Source: Alphaproteobacteria bacterium (GTDB lineage: Bacteria > Pseudomonadota > Alphaproteobacteria > JAUHZC01). From it: 64,000 nucleotides of DNA. Shown piece after piece: positions 52,857 through 60,526 of the stretch. The notes below the pieces were generated by a model. It had not been told where the DNA came from. It made no database searches and worked only from the letters and a program-made list of their open reading frames with translations. Where the stretch lies: the NCBI GenBank assembly GCA_030425805.1, contig JAUHZC010000005.1:1-64000 (forward strand), in the 5' to 3' direction. How positions within the stretch are numbered: position 1 is the stretch's first letter; each line of letters begins with the position of its first letter. Position numbers and translations under genes: made by a program.

Positions 52857-53459
52857 ATGGATTTCGAAAAAATCTCTAGGTTAGAAAAAAAACTCTTCTT
52901 TCGAAGGTGGGTAGAGAAGCCGCTGCAATTAGGTGCAGTGTTGCCAAGCTCTCGATTCCTAACCTCACTCGTTGTTGAACATGTTCCCTACATTCCCGGG
53001 CAGTACATAGTAGAACTTGGTGCTGGAACAGGAACAATCACCCGTGGATTAATTAAAAAAGGCATCCCGCAGGAGGCTCTTTATCCTGTGGAGATGGATG
53101 AAGAGTTCACTGTTTTTATGCAAAACACTCTTCCAAAGGTCAATGCGATATGTGGGGATGCGGGGGATCTAGAGGCACTTTTGCCAGACCATGTTAAAGG
53201 GAATGTCTGTGCTGTGATTACGGGGCTTCCCTATACAGCCATCCCTCTTGACGTTCAGCGCCGGATTATGGAAGGCGCTTTTAAGGTCTTATCTCCAGAG
53301 GGCCAAGTTCTCCAGTTTGGTTACAACCCCTTTTCAGCAGTGAAGTATAAGGAGCTTGGTATGGAGCGTGATTACCTTGGCTCCTCTGTTTTGAACATCC
53401 CGCCAGCACATATTTGGCGATATCGCCTCAAAAGCCTTCCTTTGAGACAGGTTGCATAG
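52857..53459 (+). CDS. PmtA-like phospholipid N-methyltransferase or related SAM methyltransferase
   Basis: 200 residues, SAM-dependent Rossmann fold: IVELGAGTGTITRGL (motif I). The N-terminus (LQLGAVLPSSRFLTSLVV) is shared with bacterial PmtA, which methylates phosphatidylethanolamine to phosphatidylcholine, and with rRNA adenine dimethylase-like relatives. The ITGLPYTAIPLDVQRRI segment matches the same group. Phosphatidylcholine synthesis is plausible, given the lipid-modifying operon nearby, but not proven. The stop is two bases before the deaminase gene. Confidence 0.72.
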   Translation: MDFEKISRLEKKLFFRRWVEKPLQLGAVLPSSRFLTSLVVEHVPYIPGQYIVELGAGTGTITRGLIKKGIPQEALYPVEMDEEFTVFMQNTLPKVNAICGDAGDLEALLPDHVKGNVCAVITGLPYTAIPLDVQRRIMEGAFKVLSPEGQVLQFGYNPFSAVKYKELGMERDYLGSSVLNIPPAHIWRYRLKSLPLRQVA

Positions 53460-53461
53460 AA

Positions 53462-53935
53462 ATGAAATTTTTAGCATTTTTTCTTATTCTCATCTGGTCC
53501 CTTCAGGTGAGAGCGAATGTTTCTGCTCAAGATTTGGCTTTTATGGCACAAGCAAAAGCTTTTGCGCAAAATGCACACATTCCTTCAGGGAGGAATCCTT
53601 TCAGGGTGGGAGCTGTAATGGTGACTACTGATGGGAAGGTTTTCAAGGGGGCAAATGTAAAACTTGCATGCGGTTTAACACAGTGTGCTGAGCGGGTTGC
53701 TTTGTATAAAGCTTTGACACAAAAATCTGGAGGAGGAAAAAAATCTGTTTCCCTTCGAGCTATTTATGTTGAAAATACGGCAGGCCATGAATCAGCTCCT
53801 TGCGGGGTTTGCCTCCAGGCAATGAGTGATTTTGCCACAGATGAAACTTTGGTCTTTTTTAGAGATGCTGAGGGGAATGTTGTTGTGAAAAAATACAGTG
53901 ATATGATCTCCCACCCTTTTCGAAATCCACACTAA
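53462..53935 (+). CDS. Cytidine deaminase-like protein with signal peptide
   Basis: 157 residues from the ATG at 53462. The first 20 residues (KFLAFFLILIWSLQVRA) form a signal peptide, unusual for this enzyme family. The deaminase core is intact: Cys75-Ala-Glu77 in QCAERVALY, and PCGVC at 113-117 (Cys114, Cys117), giving the zinc site and the catalytic Glu of the tetrameric three-Cys type of cytidine deaminase. RNPFRVGAVM is the nucleoside-binding strand. If exported it would deaminate cytidine in the periplasm or outside the cell. It overlaps nothing and is two bases from the upstream methyltransferase, so it is co-transcribed. Confidence 0.8.
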   Translation: MKFLAFFLILIWSLQVRANVSAQDLAFMAQAKAFAQNAHIPSGRNPFRVGAVMVTTDGKVFKGANVKLACGLTQCAERVALYKALTQKSGGGKKSVSLRAIYVENTAGHESAPCGVCLQAMSDFATDETLVFFRDAEGNVVVKKYSDMISHPFRNPH

Positions 53936-53994
53936 AAATCACCGTGACACCAGATTTGGAATTGGCTAAAGTATGAAAAATTTTAGGCAGGGTT

Positions 53995-55269
53995 GTGGAG
54001 CGTAAAACAGTAGCCATTGTGGGGAGTGGAATTTCTGGTTTATCACTGGCATGGTTGTTGCGTGAAAAATACAAAGTAACTCTTATAGAGCAAGAAGATC
54101 GTCCAGGGGGACATGCCCATACTGTATGGGCCAAAAATCTGCCCATTGATGTGGGCTTCATCGTTTTTAACAAGAAGACATATCCTTTGCTTTGTGCTTT
54201 TTTTAAAGCTCTGGGTGTTCCCATTGCTAAAAGCAATATGTCTTTTAGTGTGAGCCTGGACCAGGGGTCTTACGAATATTCAGGCACAAAACTAAAAGGA
54301 TTTTTTGCTCAAACCTCTAATCTTTGGAATCTAAATCATTATCAACTGGGCTATGAGGTTTGGAAATTCAATCGTGCTGCAAAAGAATTTCTAGAAGTTG
54401 TTGCAGGAAATCCAGATCTGGAGAATATGACGCTCGTCGATTTTTTAGACAACTATGGCCTATCTCAGCTGTTTCGTAGCCGATATCTTTATCCAATGGC
54501 AGGCGCAATTTGGAGCACGGGCCTAGAGAGAATTTCTAGCTTTCCAGCCAAATCTATTTTAGATTTTTTTGATAACCACAACTTGCTTCAGGTCAAAGGT
54601 CACCATCAGTGGTATACCGTTGAGGGAGGAAGCCAAGTTTACGTTAATAAAATCCTGACTCAACTAGAGAGCTCTCCAAGGCTAAATACCAAGATTGAGA
54701 AGATTATCCCTGAAGATGGGAGGGTGACTCTTCATACTTCTGAGGGCGCAGAAACTTTTGATTATGTTGTTTTTGCAAGTCAGCCAGCACCTGCTATTGG
54801 GCTCTTTGATGCACTGGAAGGAGAAGTTCTTGATGTTCTAAAGAAATTCCAGTCTTCTTGCAATACAGCCTATCTTCATACGGATGAGAAACTCATGCCG
54901 CGTTATAAAAGAGCATGGTCAAGTTGGAACTATCTTGGAGAGGAGGGTGAAACGCAGATGAGCTTGAGCTATTGGATGAACCTCCTCCAAAATCTCGAGG
55001 CAGAACAAAATTATATGGTGACTTTGAATCCTCGATCATGCCCCCAAGAGGACAAGATCATTGGAAAATACACTTTCTATCATCCCCTTTACACCCAGAA
55101 AAGTGTTGATGCACAGGCAGAACTACAGACATTACAGGGCCAACAGGGAATATTCTTTTGTGGAGCTTATTTGCGACATGGGTTTCATGAGGATGGTATT
55201 TGGTCTGCAATTCAGGTGGCAAAAAGGTTAGGGGTAGATTCTCCCTGGAAAGTAGAGAAGCTGCAGTGA
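53995..55269 (+). CDS. FAD-dependent oxidoreductase of the fatty-acid-modification operon
   Basis: 424 residues from a GTG. FAD-binding GSGISG at 10-15 and the second Gly-rich stretch GGHAHTVW (flavin amine oxidase family), with DVGFIVFNKKTYPLL. Its typical partners, DUF1365 and a Cfa-type methyltransferase, follow directly. In Rhodobacter the homologous set (UfaD-type oxidase with UfaM/UfaO) makes unusual methylated or furan fatty acids; whether the same product is made here is inference. It overlaps the next gene by 4 bases (GTGA). Confidence 0.85.
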   Translation: MERKTVAIVGSGISGLSLAWLLREKYKVTLIEQEDRPGGHAHTVWAKNLPIDVGFIVFNKKTYPLLCAFFKALGVPIAKSNMSFSVSLDQGSYEYSGTKLKGFFAQTSNLWNLNHYQLGYEVWKFNRAAKEFLEVVAGNPDLENMTLVDFLDNYGLSQLFRSRYLYPMAGAIWSTGLERISSFPAKSILDFFDNHNLLQVKGHHQWYTVEGGSQVYVNKILTQLESSPRLNTKIEKIIPEDGRVTLHTSEGAETFDYVVFASQPAPAIGLFDALEGEVLDVLKKFQSSCNTAYLHTDEKLMPRYKRAWSSWNYLGEEGETQMSLSYWMNLLQNLEAEQNYMVTLNPRSCPQEDKIIGKYTFYHPLYTQKSVDAQAELQTLQGQQGIFFCGAYLRHGFHEDGIWSAIQVAKRLGVDSPWKVEKLQ

Positions 55270-56054
55270 GGCCTTTTTTTTCTCATACCAAAATTATGCA
55301 CCATCGTCGTTTCCCCGTGGATAACCGATTTGTATATACCCAGGGTTATGTAATGTTTGATATTTGCCTTTTTAAAAGGAAGGCTTCTTATCAAGGGCTC
55401 AATATTGGAGGAGGAAAAGGTATTTTCCAGGTGCCCTACCATCGTTATGGAAGACGGCTTAAGGGTGAAGATCCATCGTTATGGTATAATGAGCTTCTTA
55501 AAAAGCATGTGGGAGATTTATCATGGCTACACAAGACAGTCCTGGTAACGCAGCCTCAGGTTTTTGGCATGGTGTTTAACCCTGTGAGCTTTTGGGTCAG
55601 CCTTGATCAGCAGGAGAAGCCTAGAGTCATGGTGGCTGAGGTGAATAATACCTTTAGACAGAGCCATTCCTATGTGGTGCATCGGCCTGATTTCTCTCCT
55701 ATTTCTCCTCAAGATCGCATCCAAGGTGAGAAGGTCTTTCATGTGTCTCCTTTTTATGAAAGAGAAGGGGACTATGTCTTTCAACTCAATGCTGGGGCAG
55801 AAAAATTTTCGGTATCAATCGATTACGAGAAAACGGGGAACTCAGTCTTTAAAGCCACTTTGTGTGGTAGATTTTTGCCTTTGCGTTGCAGGGCTCTTTT
55901 TTTATCTCTGATTCCTGGACTAATCCCAAGCCTGAAAACACCGATCTTAATACATTATCAGGCTTTAAAACTCTGGTCTAAAAAAGTTCCTTTTACGAAA
56001 ACACCTGCCCAATCTAAAAAACGAGAAAGTTCATGTTCAATCTTGCAAAAATAA
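55266..56054 (+). CDS. DUF1365 family protein
   Basis: 262 residues from the GTG at 55266, which shares GTGA with the stop of the oxidoreductase; the frame upstream runs inside that gene. Start RPFFSHTKIMHHRRFPVDNRFVY is the DUF1365 signature (HxRxxPxxHxFxY), and NPVSFWVSL and FRQSHSYVVH follow. The family is nearly always linked with Cfa-type methyltransferases and FAD oxidoreductases; function unknown, presumed lipid modification. Overlaps the methyltransferase gene by 22 bases. Confidence 0.87.
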   Translation: MRPFFSHTKIMHHRRFPVDNRFVYTQGYVMFDICLFKRKASYQGLNIGGGKGIFQVPYHRYGRRLKGEDPSLWYNELLKKHVGDLSWLHKTVLVTQPQVFGMVFNPVSFWVSLDQQEKPRVMVAEVNNTFRQSHSYVVHRPDFSPISPQDRIQGEKVFHVSPFYEREGDYVFQLNAGAEKFSVSIDYEKTGNSVFKATLCGRFLPLRCRALFLSLIPGLIPSLKTPILIHYQALKLWSKKVPFTKTPAQSKKRESSCSILQK

Positions 56055-57247
56055 AGTCTTTTTCGCCACGGCGCTCGCTTCACACCTCTTTTCTCAAAGC
56101 TTTGGAGAAAATAGAGTCCGGCGAATTAACGGTTGTTACACCTGAAGGGGGAACCTATCGTTTTGGCCGCATAGGGGATGTCTTAAAAGCAACGTTTGTC
56201 ATGTTTGACTGGGGGGCAGTTGATCGTATTATTTCCACCGGTAATATTGGATTTGCAGAAGGGTATATGGCTGAGGAATGGGAGACAGATCACTTGCCGA
56301 ATTTGCTGCAGATCTTTCATGAAAATGAGAAAGCTTTGCAGGAATACCTGGTTGCAGGCTCATTTCGTCAAATTGCTTACGGTCTGCAAAAAGCCTTTCT
56401 GAAGAAGAATACAGTGCGCAATAGTCGTCGCAATATTAAAAAACACTATGACCTTGGAAACGATTTTTATCAGCTGTGGCTGGACCCCTCCATGACTTAT
56501 TCTAGTGGATTGTTTGCAGGGACAAACGATTTGGAAATTGCACAACAGAATAAATATAACCGGATTTTAGATCAGCTTCCTTTCAAAGAGGGGAAAAAGA
56601 TTTTAGAAATCGGATGCGGGTGGGGCAGCTTTCTTGAGCAAGCCGCATCCCGGGGTTTTGAAGCTACTGGTATTACAGTTTCTCGGGCACAGCACAGCTA
56701 TGCATCACGACGGTTAGAACAAAAAGGGTTGATGGACAAGGCTCATGTCCAGTTTTTAGATTATCGCCGTGTCATGGAGGCATACGACTATATTGTGTCT
56801 ATTGAGATGTTTGAGGCTGTTGGAAAACAATATTGGCAAACCTATTTTTCAACTGTTCATCGATGCTTGAAAGATAAGGGGCGAGCTGTAATTCAGGTAA
56901 TTACTATCGATGATTCAATTTACAAAGATTATATTCGCCGAACAGACTTTATCCAAAAGCACATTTTTCCAGGGGGTGTTCTTCCATCATTGGCAGTTTT
57001 TCGCCAGCAGGCTGAGAAAGCAGGGTTAAATGTGATTGATATTTTTGGTTTTGGGCAAGACTATGCCAGGACCCTACAGCATTGGTATGATAAGTTTCTT
57101 CAAGCTGAAACCCAGATCCGCCACCAGGGGATGGATACGGCTTTCATACAAAAATGGCGCTTCTATTTGGCATACTGCATGGTTGGATTCCGCTCTGGGC
57201 GTACAAACGTTTACCAAGTTACACTGGACAAAGGAAAGATTTCATAA
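56033..57247 (+). CDS. Cyclopropane-fatty-acyl-phospholipid synthase-family methyltransferase
   Basis: 404 residues. N-terminal domain (FMFDWGAVDRIISTGNIGFAEGYM) for membrane binding, then the SAM domain with ILEIGCGWGSFLEQAA and YDYIVSIEMFEAVG, and the typical KDYIRRTDFIQKHIFPGG. It transfers a methyl(ene) group to the double bond of a phospholipid acyl chain. The family includes cyclopropane synthases and 10-methyl-fatty-acid enzymes. The stop TAA overlaps the next ATG (TAATG). Confidence 0.9.
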   Translation: MFNLAKIKSFSPRRSLHTSFLKALEKIESGELTVVTPEGGTYRFGRIGDVLKATFVMFDWGAVDRIISTGNIGFAEGYMAEEWETDHLPNLLQIFHENEKALQEYLVAGSFRQIAYGLQKAFLKKNTVRNSRRNIKKHYDLGNDFYQLWLDPSMTYSSGLFAGTNDLEIAQQNKYNRILDQLPFKEGKKILEIGCGWGSFLEQAASRGFEATGITVSRAQHSYASRRLEQKGLMDKAHVQFLDYRRVMEAYDYIVSIEMFEAVGKQYWQTYFSTVHRCLKDKGRAVIQVITIDDSIYKDYIRRTDFIQKHIFPGGVLPSLAVFRQQAEKAGLNVIDIFGFGQDYARTLQHWYDKFLQAETQIRHQGMDTAFIQKWRFYLAYCMVGFRSGRTNVYQVTLDKGKIS

Positions 57248-57723
57248 TGGGAACTAGCTATAAAGGGGTATCATCAAAAGCTGATGTGAAAGAGTTTTTT
57301 AGCGGAAAAACAAGGGCATGGGGAATGCTCCAAAATTGGCGGGGTCAAGTCACAAGGCGCTTTACTGTAGAAATTTCAGGTGCCTGGAAAGGAAACACAG
57401 GAACGCTGGATGAAAAATTTATTTTTGATGATGGAGAAAAACAAAGGCGTGTCTGGACTCTCACGATGAGAAATGAACACTCCTTCACTGCAACAGCAGC
57501 TGATGTTGTTGGAATTGCCCAAGGAGAGCAGGCCGGTCATGCTATTCACATGGAGTATGTTCTTGCCATCCCTGTAAAAGGCCGCACAATAAACATTGCC
57601 ATTGATGATTGGCTCTATCTCCTTGATGACACAGGGAAACGCCTGATGAATGTCTCCACACTCAAGAAATTTGGCCTGCCTGTGGGCAAGCTCACGATTT
57701 ATTTTGAGAAAGAGATGAATTGA
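57247..57723 (+). CDS. DUF3833 family protein
   Basis: 158 residues from the ATG at 57247 (frame open upstream, but within the methyltransferase gene). DUF3833-type sequence: FFSGKTRAWGMLQNWRGQVTRRF, then DEKFIFDDGEKQRRVWTL and later IAIDDWLYLLDDTGKRLMN. The fold is likely a lipocalin-like barrel. Normally linked to Cfa operons; function unknown. No signal peptide visible, in contrast with some members that are lipoproteins. Confidence 0.82.
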   Translation: MGTSYKGVSSKADVKEFFSGKTRAWGMLQNWRGQVTRRFTVEISGAWKGNTGTLDEKFIFDDGEKQRRVWTLTMRNEHSFTATAADVVGIAQGEQAGHAIHMEYVLAIPVKGRTINIAIDDWLYLLDDTGKRLMNVSTLKKFGLPVGKLTIYFEKEMN

Positions 57724-57789
57724 CATCTCTAGGAAGGGCTGGTTCTATGGCTATAAGGGAATAGACGCCATACACAGAAGGAATAGGCC

Positions 57790-58554
57790 ATGATACGGGG
57801 AAAAAATATTTGGATTATTGGGGCAAGTGAAGGAATGGGCCGTGCTTTGGCGCAAAAGCTGGCACCTTCAAATCGACTTGCCCTCTCTGCGCGCAACAAG
57901 AAGCGTTTAGATGAATTGGCAAAATCTTTTGAAACGCGTCTGGATGTAGAGGTTCTTCCCCTCGATGTTCAAAAAGCAGCTGAAGTCACAAAGGCTGCAG
58001 AACATTTAGCAAAGAGCTGGGATCAGATTGACTTGGTCATTTACTTAGCAGGTATTTACGATCCAGCACCCCTTGAAAATATTGATGTGAAAACCTTTGA
58101 GCAGACCCTCGATATTAATACAACGGGAGCTTTTCGTGTGCTGAAAGCACTACAGAAACCACTCTTTAAACAGGGATTTGGACAGGTTGCAGTTGTTGCC
58201 AGCGTTGCTGGTTATCACGGTTTGCCCAAGGGGGGAGCCTACGGTGTTTCTAAGGCGGCTTTGATTCATTTGACAGAGATTCTTAATACAGAGTGGGGAG
58301 CAAAGGGGCTCCAGGTGCAGGTCATTAATCCAGGATTTGTGCGTACACGGCTTACAGATAAAAATACTTTTGATATGCCTTTTTTATTGGAGCCTACAGA
58401 AGCTGCAGACCATATCATCAAAGGCTTGGAGTCTGGTAGCTTTGAGGTTCACTTTCCAAAGCAGTTTACCTTCATGCTGAAATCTTTGGGGCTTTTGCCA
58501 TATTGGCTTTTTAATAAAGTCATGGCTAAGGTCAATGAGAAGGGAAAAATTTAG
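57790..58554 (+). CDS. Short-chain dehydrogenase/reductase
   Basis: 254 residues. The classical SDR fold has WIIGASEGMGRAL as the nucleotide loop (the family TGxxxGxG, here GASEGMG), NTTGAF, and the catalytic YGVSK (YxxxK) with a Ser in VVASVAG. It is 66 bases after the DUF3833 gene and is likely part of the same operon. A ketoacyl- or alcohol-type substrate would suit the lipid context; not established. Confidence 0.88.
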   Translation: MIRGKNIWIIGASEGMGRALAQKLAPSNRLALSARNKKRLDELAKSFETRLDVEVLPLDVQKAAEVTKAAEHLAKSWDQIDLVIYLAGIYDPAPLENIDVKTFEQTLDINTTGAFRVLKALQKPLFKQGFGQVAVVASVAGYHGLPKGGAYGVSKAALIHLTEILNTEWGAKGLQVQVINPGFVRTRLTDKNTFDMPFLLEPTEAADHIIKGLESGSFEVHFPKQFTFMLKSLGLLPYWLFNKVMAKVNEKGKI

Positions 58555-58695
58555 TGACTTATGTCATTGTTGGGGCGACAGGAAGTGTTGGGGAAGCTCT
58601 TGCCTGTGCCTTATATGAGTTTAAGAAAATTTAGCCCTGAAAAGATTGATTCAATCAAGGCAAATGCAGAGGCTTTTCTAGCTAAGCTGAAGTAG
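58554..58695 (+). pseudogene. Internally deleted remnant of a second SDR gene
   Basis: From GTG 58554 (sharing TAGTG with the upstream stop), the frame reads VTYVIVGATGSVGEALACAL and stops at 58634. This is an SDR nucleotide-binding start (GATGSVG). In another frame, 58615-58695 reads MSLRKFSPEKIDSIKANAEA then FLAKLK and a stop, which looks like the C-terminal end of an SDR. The central 200 or so residues are missing. So a second SDR was lost by deletion and frameshift. Confidence 0.6.
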
Positions 58696-58728
58696 GGGCT
58701 TTACTTTAATTTAACCTATTCATTTCCT

Positions 58729-58756
58729 TTAACCTTCTATTGCTTTTTTGTAAAAT
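58729..58756 (+). promoter_or_regulatory. Probable promoter of the type VI secretion operon
   Basis: TTAACC (58729-58734) and TAAAAT (58751-58756) with a 16-base spacer lie 43 bases before the ATG at 58799. The hexamer TTAACC also occurs at 58711-58716 and 58762-58767, in the same orientation, possibly an operator. Judged by consensus only. Confidence 0.4.
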
Positions 58757-58798
58757 TTTAGTTAACCTTTAGGATGAGGGGAAAAAAGGTTTCATGAA

Positions 58799-59980
58799 AT
58801 GGTTAAGCATTTGCATTCTGGATCCATGAGTCGGCAAGCCAGCCTTAAGTCTTATCGTCGAGATCAGGTTGATCCATTGCCATCATTTTTAGGCAAGAAG
58901 AAAAAGCCAAAAGCTGGGTCCAGCGCTCCGGAAAGTGATCCAAAATCCCTGACACGTCCTCGCCCAGAGCCTGTCGATCGTCCCCTAAGTCGACGTGTTC
59001 GTGAGGCTGCAGAGCCTGGAGCTGATGAGGATCTCAAGCCCCTTTCCTCCTCAAAGAATCGGTTCCCTCAACCCATTCCAAGGCCTGCAAAGCGGGCAGC
59101 ACCCCCAAAGGCCGAGGTGGTGGAAGAGGAGATTTATGAGGAAGATGAGGTCTATGAAGAGCCTCCTCGTGACATTCCCCCTGTCCAGCACATTCCTTCT
59201 CCAGAACCTTCCTCTCAGGCAGCACCAGAAGGGCGTGTTCAAAAGTTAGTATCATCACTCCGATCTTCAAAAATGATTCCTTTTCCAGGGCGGAAAAGTC
59301 CTGAAGCTGAGGTGGTACCTCCAAACCCTGCGCCTACAGGTACAATTCAGAAGGTGTCTTCATCAAGTGACCTTGATGACACTCAGCTGGTGATGGTCGC
59401 ACAAGTTGCACAGATGGTTTTAAAATTAAAAGGGAAGGTTTTTATCATGTCCCGTATGTCCATGATTGGTCTTATTTTTGGTCTTGTCTTGACGGCAGGA
59501 TTATTCTTTTCAGCTGGCTTCTTTACAGCTGTTAGCATGAATCCAAGCGGAGAGCTGGCTCAGCTAAATGCAATTGAGCGTTCAGTGACACCAGAGTCTG
59601 AGCAGGGATTGTTTGGTCCCGTGGCAAATCAGCTTTTTGCTCCTTCCTCTTCAACTGGGCAAAAGGACAGCACAGCTGTAAAGCCAGGGCCTGAGGTTGC
59701 TGCTGATGGAAACCAACAGTTCTCAATAGAGGTTGGTTCTATGACAGATTTGAAGAAAGCAAAGGCTCAGGCTGAGGCTCTTGATAAGAAAGGATATGGA
59801 TCTTATTTGGTCCGTGTTCCTCAGAAAAATAGTGGAAATGGAACCCTTTATAGTGTGCGCTTGGGTGTATTTGGCGACTACCTTGATGCTATTAACTTTT
59901 CAAAGAAAATGCAGGGAGAGGGGCATCAGTCCGCAAAAGTGACTCTCATCCGAAAAGGAGAAGATCGCTTTGTCCCATAG
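58799..59980 (+). CDS. SPOR-domain membrane protein at the head of the T6SS operon
   Basis: 393 residues. A long cytoplasmic part (res 1-220) is rich in Pro, Ser, Arg and Glu (low complexity, with an acidic stretch EVVEEEIYEEDEVYEEPP), then one transmembrane helix (about 222-246) and a C-terminal SPOR domain (about 308-390: QFSIEVGSMTDLKKAKAQAE, YSVRLGVFGDYLDAIN). SPOR domains bind septal glycan stripped of stem peptides. It overlaps tssJ by 11 bases, so it belongs to that operon. It may help place the secretion apparatus through the cell wall, but a link to cell division is possible. Confidence 0.83.
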   Translation: MVKHLHSGSMSRQASLKSYRRDQVDPLPSFLGKKKKPKAGSSAPESDPKSLTRPRPEPVDRPLSRRVREAAEPGADEDLKPLSSSKNRFPQPIPRPAKRAAPPKAEVVEEEIYEEDEVYEEPPRDIPPVQHIPSPEPSSQAAPEGRVQKLVSSLRSSKMIPFPGRKSPEAEVVPPNPAPTGTIQKVSSSSDLDDTQLVMVAQVAQMVLKLKGKVFIMSRMSMIGLIFGLVLTAGLFFSAGFFTAVSMNPSGELAQLNAIERSVTPESEQGLFGPVANQLFAPSSSTGQKDSTAVKPGPEVAADGNQQFSIEVGSMTDLKKAKAQAEALDKKGYGSYLVRVPQKNSGNGTLYSVRLGVFGDYLDAINFSKKMQGEGHQSAKVTLIRKGEDRFVP

Positions 59981-60524
59981 TATACGCTTCTTCTCTAAAT
60001 TTGTTCCTGTTTGCAGCGTCTGTTTTTTATTAACAGGTTGTTTGAGTTCAGTGGGTAGTATTGCAGATAGCCTTTTCAAAAGAAAGGCAACAGATGCACT
60101 TGCAGATTCAACAGGGGGAACAGGTGATTTGGCGCCGGTAGGACCTAAGATAAAGCTAAAAGAGGTGAGCATTTCTGCGGATAAAGGTGCAAATGAGGAT
60201 TCTGCGATCCGCTTTCATTTAGTCTTTGTCTTTGATCGTAAGGTTTTAACTGAATTTATGCGTATCTCTTCAAAAGAGTACTTTAGCAAAGTTGATCAGT
60301 ATGCACGTGATTACCCAGGAATGTTTCATGTAAATAGTTGGGAACTGATTCCAGGTCAATCTGTTGCAAATCAAAAAGTTGATGCAGGGGGGGGGAAGCC
60401 TATGTCAGTAATCTTGTTTGCTGATTATGTGACCAAGGGACTCCATCGTCAACGCATTGGAAGTGATAAAAAAATCAGAATCTTTTTGAGGAAGAGCACC
60501 TTCCAATACTTGGGAGAGGAGTAA
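59970..60524 (+). CDS. tssJ: Type VI secretion lipoprotein TssJ
   Basis: 184 residues from a TTG that lies inside the SPOR gene. Lipobox LLTGC gives Cys24. After a linker, the family beta-sandwich (IKLKEVSISADKGANEDSAI, FVFDRKVLTEFM, VILFADYVTKGLHRQRI) matches TssJ/SciN, the outer-membrane anchor of the T6SS trans-envelope complex that holds TssM. Followed two bases later by tssK. Confidence 0.88.
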   Translation: MSHSIRFFSKFVPVCSVCFLLTGCLSSVGSIADSLFKRKATDALADSTGGTGDLAPVGPKIKLKEVSISADKGANEDSAIRFHLVFVFDRKVLTEFMRISSKEYFSKVDQYARDYPGMFHVNSWELIPGQSVANQKVDAGGGKPMSVILFADYVTKGLHRQRIGSDKKIRIFLRKSTFQYLGEE

Positions 60525-60526
60525 CT

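Noticed and set aside
58615-58695. Small independent protein of 26 codons
   Set aside because: It matches the C-terminal end of an SDR and overlaps the other half of the remnant, so it is better explained as part of a deleted gene.
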